A DNA stretch of 15,559 bases from UBA993 sp964485855 (GTDB lineage: Bacteria; Bacillota; Dethiobacteria; DTU022), in assembly GCA_964485855.1 (NCBI GenBank), contig CAZAKI010000041.1, forward strand, positions 1 to 15,559, written 5' to 3'. Below are positions 7,095-14,759 of the stretch, piece after piece. Position numbers and translations under genes: made by a program. The stretch's first letter is position 1, and the number at the start of each line of letters is the position of its first letter. The notes beneath the pieces are model-generated. The model saw only the letters and a program-made list of their open reading frames with translations, was not told the origin of the DNA and ran no database searches.

Positions 7095-9353
7095 TTATTT
7101 TATAGTCCCAAAGTAATCAGCAATGGTATCATAGCTTTCTTTTAAACGGAACTGGTATTGCGGTTCTTCCCATAACATCCAACGGTATGCTTCTACCTCT
7201 GAATCAAAGCGATTTCCGCTGCGGGGAAAAATATCGATTGCCGTCGGAACAGCTGAAACTTCTTCAGCAGCAGTTTGGATTTTTTGATAAGTAAGAACGT
7301 ATAATTTAATACCCTGACCGGCTTCGATCGCCAATTCATCCCTGGTCGGCAGATCCCTAAAAGTTCGACTATCCCTGATTACCGAACCGCTTGAAGGATC
7401 GGCAATATTGAGGAGCATCCAGGGTAGACGAACGATAATCCGGTTGTCACCAAGGACCTGCCAGTGGGCGAGAGAATTGTAATGATCGGCACCTGGGGCG
7501 AAAGGTCCATAGTTAAGCAGGCTTTCGTTTGCGTATAATGCCGGAAAGCTTAAGCCTTCCATGGTAATTCTTTCACGGTTGACCAGGGTGTTGATTGCTT
7601 CAAAGACCCCCGTTGCTGAAAGCTGAGGATTAAAGTTTAACCGCCCCCGGTTATAGGAAGGAATCGCCAGCAGGAGCCCTTCTTGCGGTGTTTTCAGGTT
7701 AAGTAAAAACTGGACCGGGCTTGGCAGCTCGGGCAGGCCGGCGAATGGCAGCCTGAATTCTCCTGCATCAGCAATGCCATTATTAATCCCGACGGCAAGG
7801 CCGATCTGTTCCCAGGGCATGTGGTTTCCATTTTCAAACGTGGCATCAGACAGGGTGAAAGCCAAATACAAAAAAGCTTCGTCTGCCCCGGCTTCAACCA
7901 GTTCGATTTTCCCAAAAGCCGCAGGTTTGGTTTCAACTGGCATGAGGACTTCTTCTTGATCAGAGCGTTGCCACTCGTTTAAAAGTTGCTCCAAAGTCCG
8001 GGTTGACGGCTCTACAGCCATAATTCCGTAATTTTGCTCAGGGCACATCGCATTTTGCCAGAGGACCTGTCTTTCCCAGGGAATCATGAAAGGTTCAGTA
8101 TTCCAGGTCTTTTTAGCCCATTCGTCACTCCATTCGAAAATCAGTCCGCCGGCATATCCTTCATCGATAATCGAACGCATCATCCTTACGATCATCGTTC
8201 CCTGTTCGCTTTCGCTCAAACCACCATGATGTAAACCATCCGGATTTAGATGGGCGGTATTCAGTGCAGTGGAGATACCGAACTCGGCCACCAGCGCCGG
8301 ATAAGGGGGGTGAATAGCCATGAATGCTTTCAGGTAGCCTTTATATCGAAAAGAACCTTGATCATCTTTAGCGGATGCGAAAGCCATTTCGTTGTTCATC
8401 AGGTCAGGATAATTGGGGTAGATGTGATAAGCGCCGAAAAACCCGGCTGAGTTATCCGGTCCAGCTCTGAAAATATTGGGATCCACTATCTCCCGGTCGT
8501 TATAGCCGGGAGTGCCGTCTGCTTCCCACTCAGTGAGATGGATCAGCGGGTCCAGGGTGGGCCAGCTGACAAAGCCGACCGGGTATTGTCTGGCGTAGTT
8601 CGATTGGCAATAAGCTGCGGCAAAGTCCGCCATATCGGCCAGCCAAATTTCAGTTGCTGAGGCGCCGGCCTTGGTTTGGACAAAATTGCCCTGATCAGGT
8701 TTAAGGTTGGGGTTTGCTTGATTGGTGGCGGCAACCTCGTCCGGTTCAAGTTCACGACCGATCATCAGACCCAGCAGGTATGGAGTAACATCGGCAGTGT
8801 AGTTCCCGTAAGCCCGGTAAGGCCTGGCCGGAATATCAGCGTTACCGTGCAGGGCGTCGATCACCAGTTTGATCTCCTGCCGGTATTCTTCTGCATAAAT
8901 TTGATTGTTGAAATTGAGGCCTGGCACTTCATCGTCCGGCCAGATTTCCTGGAACAGCCATAGGGTTTCATTTTCGGAATTGTTGTTGTGCTCTGCCAAT
9001 ACGGCATAGAAAGAGGGGTCAAGCAGAGTGTAAACTCTAATCGTATTGGCGTTCATTGCTGTTATCTCTTTGAACCAGCGAGTGTAAAGCTCACGATCGG
9101 CCGGAAATTCGGTATACCACCGACCGGGTAGTGAGGTGCCCATATTGACACCCTTGACGGTTAACGGCTGCCATTCCGTACCGGTGTAAACCTCAAAATA
9201 GTTTTCGGTGGCTCGGGTATATAAGCAGTTGTCATTAATTGTGACACATGGCTTGACAGGTGAAAGTGGATTATCCGCTGTACAGCCGGCCAGCAGGCAG
9301 ATTGACAGCAGACTGAAAGCTAGAGATGAGCCGACTGTCTTTTTGGTGAACAT
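7095..9353 (-). CDS. Lipoprotein with clan GH-A glycoside-hydrolase-like domain and C-terminal beta domain
   Basis: A 752-residue secreted lipoprotein. The signal peptide ends in LLAGC, with Cys24 to be lipidated. Residues about 55-450 read as a TIM-barrel hydrolase of the GH5/GH2 type: WQPLTVKGVNMG at the first strand, NANTIRVYTLLDP (101-113), a putative acid/base Glu201 in GLMIGRELEPDE, and a putative nucleophile Glu357 in PALVAEFGIS, followed by GGLIFEWSDEW (402-412). The Asn that normally precedes the acid/base Glu in this clan is Arg200. Residues about 455-752 form a second, beta-rich region (AFLYLAFTLSD, LGDNRIIVRLPW), perhaps a carbohydrate-binding or DOMON-like module. It is first in the operon, with GGGGAG 11 bases before the ATG. 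Likely job: trimming or transferring the polysaccharide made by the GT2 enzyme. Substrate and catalytic activity are unproven. Confidence 0.78.
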   Translation of the reverse strand: MFTKKTVGSSLAFSLLSICLLAGCTADNPLSPVKPCVTINDNCLYTRATENYFEVYTGTEWQPLTVKGVNMGTSLPGRWYTEFPADRELYTRWFKEITAMNANTIRVYTLLDPSFYAVLAEHNNNSENETLWLFQEIWPDDEVPGLNFNNQIYAEEYRQEIKLVIDALHGNADIPARPYRAYGNYTADVTPYLLGLMIGRELEPDEVAATNQANPNLKPDQGNFVQTKAGASATEIWLADMADFAAAYCQSNYARQYPVGFVSWPTLDPLIHLTEWEADGTPGYNDREIVDPNIFRAGPDNSAGFFGAYHIYPNYPDLMNNEMAFASAKDDQGSFRYKGYLKAFMAIHPPYPALVAEFGISTALNTAHLNPDGLHHGGLSESEQGTMIVRMMRSIIDEGYAGGLIFEWSDEWAKKTWNTEPFMIPWERQVLWQNAMCPEQNYGIMAVEPSTRTLEQLLNEWQRSDQEEVLMPVETKPAAFGKIELVEAGADEAFLYLAFTLSDATFENGNHMPWEQIGLAVGINNGIADAGEFRLPFAGLPELPSPVQFLLNLKTPQEGLLLAIPSYNRGRLNFNPQLSATGVFEAINTLVNRERITMEGLSFPALYANESLLNYGPFAPGADHYNSLAHWQVLGDNRIIVRLPWMLLNIADPSSGSVIRDSRTFRDLPTRDELAIEAGQGIKLYVLTYQKIQTAAEEVSAVPTAIDIFPRSGNRFDSEVEAYRWMLWEEPQYQFRLKESYDTIADYFGTIK

Positions 9354-9389
9354 GTCTGCTGATACTCCCCTTAATAGGTTGTTTTCCTG

Positions 9390-9398
9390 ATTATAGCA
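9390..9398 (-). promoter_or_regulatory. Extended -10 promoter of the exopolysaccharide operon
   Basis: The minus strand reads TGCTATAAT (9398-9390): a perfect TATAAT with the extended TGn element. The -35 position (about 9413-9418) is poor, as is common with extended -10 promoters. The expected start is near 9383, leaving about a 30-nt leader that contains GGGGAG (9370-9365). No other clear promoter lies within the five downstream genes, so they probably form one transcript. Confidence 0.7.
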
Positions 9399-9505
9399 CG
9401 GCCTGCCTTACTTTGTGTTATATTTTCAGTAGCTTAATATCTGGATCGGGCCTCGATTTGTGCGGGTTCACATTATTTTATGCTTGCTGTTGGGAGGGAT
9501 ATGAT

Positions 9506-10582
9506 CTGAACAGGCACAGGCAACTCAGTTTTTCTTTGATAATTTTACTGCTTGCTGCCGGTCTGCTGATTATTGTTATTGGAATAATCAGCTCTTATGG
9601 GTTCAGATCAGATCAGAGCCGTCGCTCTGATGGCCCACCCCTGGTTATGGTCTGGGAGTTGGTTGATTCAGAGGGCAGCTACGAGCAGATCGAGGATCTT
9701 GGTCCGGTGCAGGTTGTTTCCCCGACCTGGTTTCATTTGGACGACAGTCGGGGTTCTATTCGCAGTAATTTCGACCCGCTTTATCTCCAGTGGGCCAGGG
9801 AGCGTGGTTACCAGGTCTGGGCCCTGGTTTCAAATTCATTTGATCCGGAGATAACAGCGGAGCTATTGGCCAATGATCAGCTCCGTCATTCTTTTGCCGA
9901 AAAAATAGTTGCTATGGCGATTGAACATCAGCTTGACGGTCTGAATATCGACTTTGAAAATTTTCATTATGATCATCGCAAAGATTTTACCAGCCTGGTC
10001 AGTGAACTGGCAAAACTCTGCCGCCAGGCTGATCTTACTTTGTCGGTTGATGTGACCATCCCTTCCAATTCGGAATACTGGAGCAGGGGTTACGATCGTT
10101 CAGCGTTGGCTGCTGAAGCAGATTATATTATTTTGATGGCCTATGATCAACACGGGGAATCTTCCGATGTTGCGGGGTCTGTAGCATCACTGCCCTGGGT
10201 CGAAAAGGGAATACAACTACTTTTAGAAGAGGTCCCCCCGGAAAAGCTAATTTTAGGCGTTCCTTTTTACTCCCGGCTTTGGGCCATTGATGAAACCGGC
10301 ACCAAACCAAGGATCATTAATTCCTGGTCGTTTTCGATGCCGCGGGTGGCTGAAATCATCAATGAAAACGGAGCTGACCTATATTTTGACGACCAGGCCG
10401 GCCAGAACGTTGCGGTTTACATGAAAGAAGGGCTGACTTATAAGGTGTGGCTTGAAGATAATCTTTCGATGCGCCGGCGCCTGGAGCTGGTGGAAAGCTA
10501 TAACCTGGCCGGTCTTGCCGGGTGGCGGCGTGGCTTGGAAACCCCTGAAATCTGGGAGCTGATCGGGTATTATTTTCAGTAG
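9506..10582 (+). CDS. GH18 glycoside hydrolase, spore-type (YaaH/YdhD-like), probable CTG start
   Basis: A family 18 hydrolase, which cleaves beta-1,4 bonds in chitin-like or peptidoglycan glycans. From the CTG it has 358 residues: a signal-anchor (about 8-32), then the barrel with VSPTWFHL (71-78), the catalytic DGLNIDFE (144-151, Glu151 the acid), MAYDQHG (211-217), and the closing YKVWLED and LAGLAGWRRG motifs. No LysM domain is present, unlike many spore-cortex relatives. The frame is open back to a TTG at 9413, but that TTG has no ribosome binding site. A strong GGGAGGG (9492-9498) lies 7 bases before the CTG at 9506 and makes an ideal N-terminus. The nearby ATG at 9501 is out of frame and stops after one codon. 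Divergent from the exopolysaccharide operon, it may act on the same polymer or on cell wall. Confidence 0.87.
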   Translation: MNRHRQLSFSLIILLLAAGLLIIVIGIISSYGFRSDQSRRSDGPPLVMVWELVDSEGSYEQIEDLGPVQVVSPTWFHLDDSRGSIRSNFDPLYLQWARERGYQVWALVSNSFDPEITAELLANDQLRHSFAEKIVAMAIEHQLDGLNIDFENFHYDHRKDFTSLVSELAKLCRQADLTLSVDVTIPSNSEYWSRGYDRSALAAEADYIILMAYDQHGESSDVAGSVASLPWVEKGIQLLLEEVPPEKLILGVPFYSRLWAIDETGTKPRIINSWSFSMPRVAEIINENGADLYFDDQAGQNVAVYMKEGLTYKVWLEDNLSMRRRLELVESYNLAGLAGWRRGLETPEIWELIGYYFQ

Positions 10583-10618
10583 TCTTATTATTGCTGCGTA
10601 CGGCTAAAAATAAGGAGA

Positions 10619-11380
10619 TCAAAGCGGGCTGTCGGCGATGATTACGGTCTGTCCAGCCTGGGTATAGGTTTTTATTTTTACCTTGTAAACAGGCTCCAGG
10701 TTTTCTGCTTTGAGCACTTCTTTGCTGCCGGAAGCAGATACTTTTCCTTCACTCAACAATAAAAGTTTCTTACAGTACCGGGCGGCCAGATTCAAGTCAT
10801 GAACGGCAATAATCGAAGAGGTTCCCGCTACTGCTAAACTGGTGATTAGATCCATCACTTCAAGTTGGTGTCTCAGATCAAGATAACTGGTAGGTTCGTC
10901 TAAGAGCAGCACATCAGGTTCTTGCGCGATAGCGCGGGCAATGATTACTTTTTGTCTTTCACCGCCGCTGATCGAGTTCAGATCGCGCATAGCGATTGTT
11001 TCAAGATCCAGCATTGAAATAATTTCAGCTACCTTTTCATAGTCGATCTTTGATGGTTTCCAGTTAAGGTACGGTTTGCGGCCCAGCAGGATGGCATCAA
11101 ACACGGTAATTGGAAACCGAACTGTTTCGCTCTGCGGCACATAACCAATAAAAGTTGATAATTCTCGCATCGAAAAGCGATTGATTTCTTTGCCATTTAA
11201 ATAAATGCTGCCGCCGGCCGGTTTCAGAATGCGATCGATACTTTTAAGCAGGGTGCTTTTACCTGAACCGTTAGGACCGATTACACCTAAAATTTCTCCC
11301 TTGTTAAGTTCCATGTTCACCCCATCCAGAACACGGTGGCTGTTATAGCTGAAACTCAAGTTATTAACCTTGATGATCAC
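10619..11380 (-). CDS. ABC transporter ATPase, FepC/BtuD type
   Basis: The 253-residue ATP-binding subunit of a metal-chelate or cobalamin importer. Walker A is GPNGSGKST (35-43), Q-loop VPQSE (81-85), signature SGGERQ (138-143), Walker B VLLLDEP (157-163), and the switch His is H194 in AVHDLN. All catalytic residues are intact. The region after the Q-loop (VRFPITVFDAILLGRKPY) is characteristic of the FecE/FepC/BtuD group. It starts with GTG inside a GTGA overlap with the permease stop, with GGGAGGA in the permease's 3' end as ribosome binding site, so translation is coupled. It is the last gene of the operon and converges on the GH18 gene, with 36 bp between. Confidence 0.93.
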   Translation of the reverse strand: MIIKVNNLSFSYNSHRVLDGVNMELNKGEILGVIGPNGSGKSTLLKSIDRILKPAGGSIYLNGKEINRFSMRELSTFIGYVPQSETVRFPITVFDAILLGRKPYLNWKPSKIDYEKVAEIISMLDLETIAMRDLNSISGGERQKVIIARAIAQEPDVLLLDEPTSYLDLRHQLEVMDLITSLAVAGTSSIIAVHDLNLAARYCKKLLLLSEGKVSASGSKEVLKAENLEPVYKVKIKTYTQAGQTVIIADSPL

Positions 11381-12453
11381 CAGTAGTTCCTCCCTCTAAT
11401 TACCAGGTAAATAAATAACGGAGCCCCCATAAATGAGGTTAGAATGCCCACTGGAAGAACAATTGGGGCAATAACTGTGCGGGCCACCGTGTCGGCAACA
11501 AGCAGCAACAGACCACCGGCAAGAATGGAGAGTGGTAGCAGGTGCGCTTCGTTTCCGCCGATAAAGCGGCGGACGATGTGGGGAATGACCAGCCCGATGA
11601 AGCCAATGATGCCGATGAAAGAGACAACAACTGCTGTCAGCAAAGAGGCCAGGAGCATGCCTGTAATTCGTAACCTTTGAACATTGATCCCCAAACTCTT
11701 GGCTGTTTCATCACCGGCTTTCAGGGTATTGTAATTCCAGCCATTGTAGATAAAATACCCAATAATCGGTAACGTTGCCAGGACAATTACCAGTAGATCA
11801 TTCCATCCCGCTTTGCCGACATCGCCAAAAGTCCAGAATACGATAGCGGCGATCCTTACCTGATCGGAAAAGTACTGGATGAAGGTGGTCCCAGCTGTAA
11901 ACAGGGAACCGAGGGCTATCCCGGTTAAAATCATTGTTTCCGGTGTAGCCCCGCGGTAATGTGCTAAAAGCAGGATGATCAGAGTTGCAAGCAGCGAACT
12001 CAGAAAAGCGCATAGCGCCACCAGGTACGGATTATTGATCATGATTGATGCCTCGGCCGCGCTGGAAGTCATTGTTCCGGCACCCAGGAATCCAAGCGCG
12101 ATTGCCGCTCCGAATGCTGCAGCACTGGAAATACCAAGCGTAAATGGGGATCCAAGCGGATTGCGCAGGATGCTCTGCATGGCACCTCCGGCTACAGCCA
12201 GTCCGGAACCGGCGGTAATCGCCATAAGGATGCGCGGAAGACGGATGTTCCAGATTACATGATAGGCAGTCGAATCAATTTCCCGGCGCAGCAGGATAGA
12301 CGCTACCTCTGACCCTGTCAGGGCATAGGAACCAACAGCGATGGCATAGAGCATAAAGGCCAGCAGCAGGGCAAGGCAAATGCCCCCGAAAAGCAGCTTT
12401 GAGGCGATATTTTTTTCGTATTGTTGCAGGACTTCATTACTTTGTGTTGACAT
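11377..12453 (-). CDS. FecCD-family ABC transporter permease
   Basis: A 358-residue inner-membrane permease of the FecCD/BtuC family, with about nine or ten membrane segments after a short charged N-terminus. Family hallmarks are RLPRILMA (71-78), the GGAMQSILRNPLGSP stretch (89-103) and GFIGLVIPHIVR (284-295), which precedes the loop that contacts the ATPase. It probably works as a homodimer, since only one permease gene is present. The ATG has GGTGAT upstream and lies 18 bp after the binding-protein gene. Members import siderophore-iron, heme or cobalamin; sequence alone does not separate these. Confidence 0.93.
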   Translation of the reverse strand: MSTQSNEVLQQYEKNIASKLLFGGICLALLLAFMLYAIAVGSYALTGSEVASILLRREIDSTAYHVIWNIRLPRILMAITAGSGLAVAGGAMQSILRNPLGSPFTLGISSAAAFGAAIALGFLGAGTMTSSAAEASIMINNPYLVALCAFLSSLLATLIILLLAHYRGATPETMILTGIALGSLFTAGTTFIQYFSDQVRIAAIVFWTFGDVGKAGWNDLLVIVLATLPIIGYFIYNGWNYNTLKAGDETAKSLGINVQRLRITGMLLASLLTAVVVSFIGIIGFIGLVIPHIVRRFIGGNEAHLLPLSILAGGLLLLVADTVARTVIAPIVLPVGILTSFMGAPLFIYLVIRGRNYW

Positions 12454-12471
12454 TAAATCACCGGTTTGTTT

Positions 12472-13599
12472 TTAGTAAAGTTCCAGCCTTTCATACGGTC
12501 CGTGGACGGTAATCATATCTTCCAAAACTGATTTGCCCAGAAACAGGGTATAGACCTCATCTGCCTTGGAAACAAAGTCGAGGTCGGCAAACTGCTCGGG
12601 GTAGATGATTGAGCCAATATAATAAGCATTAACCAGAACTGTTTCATAATTGGTATTGGTCCAGATTTTTGGGTGAATGCGGTAAATATTTCCGCTTTGC
12701 ACGGCCTTCAACCCGGAAAATTCAGGCGCCCTTAGATCTTCCAGCGCCTGCTCCAACCCTGTTGATTCAAGGAATATATAATCTGGATCCCAAAGTAATA
12801 GGGCCTCTTTATCGATGAAAGCATTTTCTTCACCAACTTCAGCAGCTACATTGCGGGCATTAATAAAATCAAAGGCGGTATACATTGATGAGGTCGAAAT
12901 AATGCCGTGTGAGCCGGCCCAGGCCTTCCCTCCGACATAAACGGTTGGTCTTTGCTCATCGTCCAGGCTTGCAGTTCGCTGATCTAAATCGGCGATAATT
13001 GCTTTTATCCCGGCTGTTAATTCTGCTGCCCGCTCTTCGCGATCGAGAATCAGCCCAAGGATCTCAATTGATTCAAACACTTTATCCTGGTGAGCAGAAA
13101 AACTGACATAGGGACGTAAAATGATCAGCGGAATACCTACTTTTTCAGCCAGTAATTCATGCTCAAAGAAGTCAAATCCATCGGCAGTTTGTGTTGCTAC
13201 CATGATGTCGGGGTTAACGGCGATTATCGTTTCAGCATCTTCCCCGCTAATCACCGGCAGCTCTAAAACAATGTCCCTGATCGCCATGTTCCAGGGAGAG
13301 CGCAGGGGCTCCCTTTTTTCGCTTTCCCGGACCCCGGTAATCATCTCTTCTGCATTTAAATAGACCAGGAAACGATGAGCGCAACCGCACAGGGTGGATA
13401 CCTTTTCAATCTTATCCGGAATTTCCACCTGGCGACCGGCCATATCCGTAATGACCAGTGGACTTCCCGTCGAAAGTTCCTCTTCCGCTTCTAGCCCCTC
13501 AGCGTTTTCAGGTTGGTTTGAACTGCAACCGGTTATGGTCATTAACAGCATAACCAGAATCAGTAGCAAGAGGCCCTTTTGAATGATTTTGTTCACCAC
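12472..13599 (-). CDS. Substrate-binding lipoprotein of the metal-chelate/corrinoid ABC importer
   Basis: A 375-residue binding protein of the FepB/BtuF fold. The signal peptide ends in a lipobox-like ITGC with Cys25. The first lobe begins with VITDMAGRQVEIP (49-61) and includes NPDIMVA (129-135); the second lobe includes YVGGKAWAGSHG (221-232). An unusual Cys-Gly-Cys plus His cluster (CGCAH, 71-75) sits where family members place residues near the ligand cleft. It might bind a metal or a sulfur-containing ligand, or may simply be structural. Two GTG codons in a row (13599, 13596) can serve as start, with AGGAG at 13610-13606; an ATG two bases upstream is out of frame. It lies 29 bp after the methyltransferase gene, in the same operon. 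Confidence 0.9.
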   Translation of the reverse strand: MVNKIIQKGLLLLILVMLLMTITGCSSNQPENAEGLEAEEELSTGSPLVITDMAGRQVEIPDKIEKVSTLCGCAHRFLVYLNAEEMITGVRESEKREPLRSPWNMAIRDIVLELPVISGEDAETIIAVNPDIMVATQTADGFDFFEHELLAEKVGIPLIILRPYVSFSAHQDKVFESIEILGLILDREERAAELTAGIKAIIADLDQRTASLDDEQRPTVYVGGKAWAGSHGIISTSSMYTAFDFINARNVAAEVGEENAFIDKEALLLWDPDYIFLESTGLEQALEDLRAPEFSGLKAVQSGNIYRIHPKIWTNTNYETVLVNAYYIGSIIYPEQFADLDFVSKADEVYTLFLGKSVLEDMITVHGPYERLELY

Positions 13600-13628
13600 A
13601 TTCAGCTCCTTTATTTATTTCAATTAAT

Positions 13629-14540
13629 TTATTTAAAAACTTTTTCTGGTTCTTTAATACCAGACAGATTCCAGCTGACAACTCCAAGCCGAGCTTTTGT
13701 TTCCCGGGTCAGCAGACCGTTGACTGCTTTTTCCCCAACATAGTCACTAATAATCTTTCTAATTCTAGGGGTAATCTCAGTGTAAAGCCAGAAATAGTGA
13801 CAAAGGTTTTCTATGGCCTGATCGGCGGTTTCAGTTGAAGTCCATCCAGAATTGATAAATTCTATTTTTGGGAAATAACCGAGGCTGTAGAGTAGGTTGA
13901 AAGGATAAATAATGCTGGCCAGGCCCGAACCGGGATTGTCCTTTTTGAAAATCAGGCGGAAAAGATCTTGGCGTACCTGGTTGAAACCATTTTCAGCCCA
14001 GAAAATCAGGCAACAACTGCGCTTAGATGCCCGGATCATTTTTAGCAGAGTATGGTAATCGAAAATCGCCGTTGTCATTGAAGCGAATGCGAGATCAAAC
14101 TTGTTTAGCCAACCTTCCTGTTCCAGCTCAAGTTCTTCCCAGAAGCGGTTTAAGACAGAGATATTGGTAAAACCCATTTTTTGAATTTTTCTTTGTAACT
14201 GTTTGCACATCTCAGGAGAGCTGTCTACAGCAGTGACAGTACGGCCTATTTCCGCAAAAGGTATGGCATAATTACCAGTTCCACAGCCGATATCGAGGAC
14301 GGCATCTTCCGGAATGATCAGCTTTTCACGTTGTAAAATATCCATTACAACCGTTACTCTTTTTCCGCGTTCCGCTGAAGAATGGGCCTGATCATAGTTG
14401 GCAGCCAAGTGATTCCAGTAATCGATCATTTCCGGATCACTGCGGATTATACTGGTTGCCCCGGGACTCTTAGTGCGGGCTTCTTCCCAGGCATTGATCC
14501 AAAAATTTGGTTCCAGCAAAGTGTTTAAGGTCTTTTCCAA
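13629..14540 (-). CDS. Class I SAM-dependent methyltransferase, TTG start
   Basis: From the TTG at 14540 this is a 303-residue Rossmann-fold methyltransferase. Motif I is VLDIGCGTGN (81-90), motif II TAVDSSPEM (103-111), and the N-terminal YWNHLAANYD resembles small-molecule methyltransferases. A Trp/Phe/Tyr-rich C-terminal half is of unknown specificity. The frame is open up to a TTG at 14642, but that longer version would run through a consensus promoter and a dyad and has no well-placed ribosome binding site. The TTG at 14540 has AGGA 8 bases ahead (GGGCAGGA). It is first in the operon with the importer, so it may modify the imported ligand or chelator, or handle an imported corrinoid. The function is not assignable from sequence. 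Confidence 0.82.
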   Translation of the reverse strand: MEKTLNTLLEPNFWINAWEEARTKSPGATSIIRSDPEMIDYWNHLAANYDQAHSSAERGKRVTVVMDILQREKLIIPEDAVLDIGCGTGNYAIPFAEIGRTVTAVDSSPEMCKQLQRKIQKMGFTNISVLNRFWEELELEQEGWLNKFDLAFASMTTAIFDYHTLLKMIRASKRSCCLIFWAENGFNQVRQDLFRLIFKKDNPGSGLASIIYPFNLLYSLGYFPKIEFINSGWTSTETADQAIENLCHYFWLYTEITPRIRKIISDYVGEKAVNGLLTRETKARLGVVSWNLSGIKEPEKVFK

Positions 14541-14556
14541 TAACTTTTCCTGCCCA

Positions 14557-14584
14557 GTGTTATTATTTTTAATAAATGTAACAC
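14557..14584. promoter_or_regulatory. Dyad over the predicted transcript start of the methyltransferase/importer operon
   Basis: The arms GTGTTA (14557-14562) and TAACAC (14579-14584) are perfect inverted repeats bounding 28 bases. Ten of fourteen paired positions match overall. A second dyad, TTATTA-TTTT-TAATAA (14560-14575), is nested off-centre. The element begins next to the -10 box and covers the predicted start, the usual place for a repressor operator. AT-rich dyads of this kind suit Fur/PerR-type or other metal regulators, but this is not a clear Fur box. Confidence 0.5.
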
Positions 14585-14585
14585 C

Positions 14586-14614
14586 AGTATAAATTATTAC
14601 CGCTACCCTGTCAA
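14586..14614 (-). promoter_or_regulatory. Consensus sigma-A promoter of the methyltransferase/importer operon
   Basis: The minus strand has TTGACA (14614-14609), a 17-base spacer, and TATACT (14591-14586). The predicted start is near 14579, about 40 bases before the TTG start codon. Its position inside the longer open frame is the main reason for rejecting the upstream start at 14642. The leader is too short for a cobalamin riboswitch. Confidence 0.82.
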
Positions 14615-14740
14615 ACCGAAAATAATGATTTTTTAATTTCAAAATATGTAATTATTTAAACCTGCCTTTTTTGCTATTGCTTATATTATGAAAATGTAAT
14701 ATCCTAAACTAAGATTAACTACTAATATCGAGATAAAATA

Positions 14741-14750
14741 ATTAAAGGAG
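14741..14750 (+). promoter_or_regulatory. Ribosome binding site of the TspO-related gene
   Basis: AAAGGAG (ending at 14750) stands 9 bases before the ATG at 14760. It decides the start against the ATG at 14764, which runs straight into TAA. The AT-rich stretch 14643-14740 upstream holds TTGCTT (14677) with a poor -10, TATCCT (14700). I see no convincing promoter there. Confidence 0.7.
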
Positions 14751-14759
14751 CTGTTTTGA

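Noticed and set aside
7694..8963. Several open frames of 60-95 codons on both strands inside the lipoprotein gene
   Set aside because: They overlap a well-supported gene in other frames, have low-complexity or unlikely composition, and lack ribosome binding sites.
9254..9259. TTGACA on the plus strand as a promoter for the GH18 gene
   Set aside because: It lies inside the lipoprotein gene about 250 bases upstream, and no -10 box stands at 16-18 bases.
9412..9440. TTTGTG-17-TAATAT as the GH18 promoter
   Set aside because: The -35 keeps too few consensus bases to support a call; the GH18 promoter remains unidentified.
10583..10618. Bidirectional terminator between the converging GH18 and ATPase genes
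   Set aside because: The arms CTTATT/AATAAG pair but the inner part does not extend into a GC-rich stem, and T-runs are short. Too weak to call.
14541..14642. N-terminal 34-residue extension of the methyltransferase from the TTG at 14642
   Set aside because: The stretch contains a consensus promoter and a dyad, lacks a well-placed ribosome binding site, and precedes a better start at 14540.
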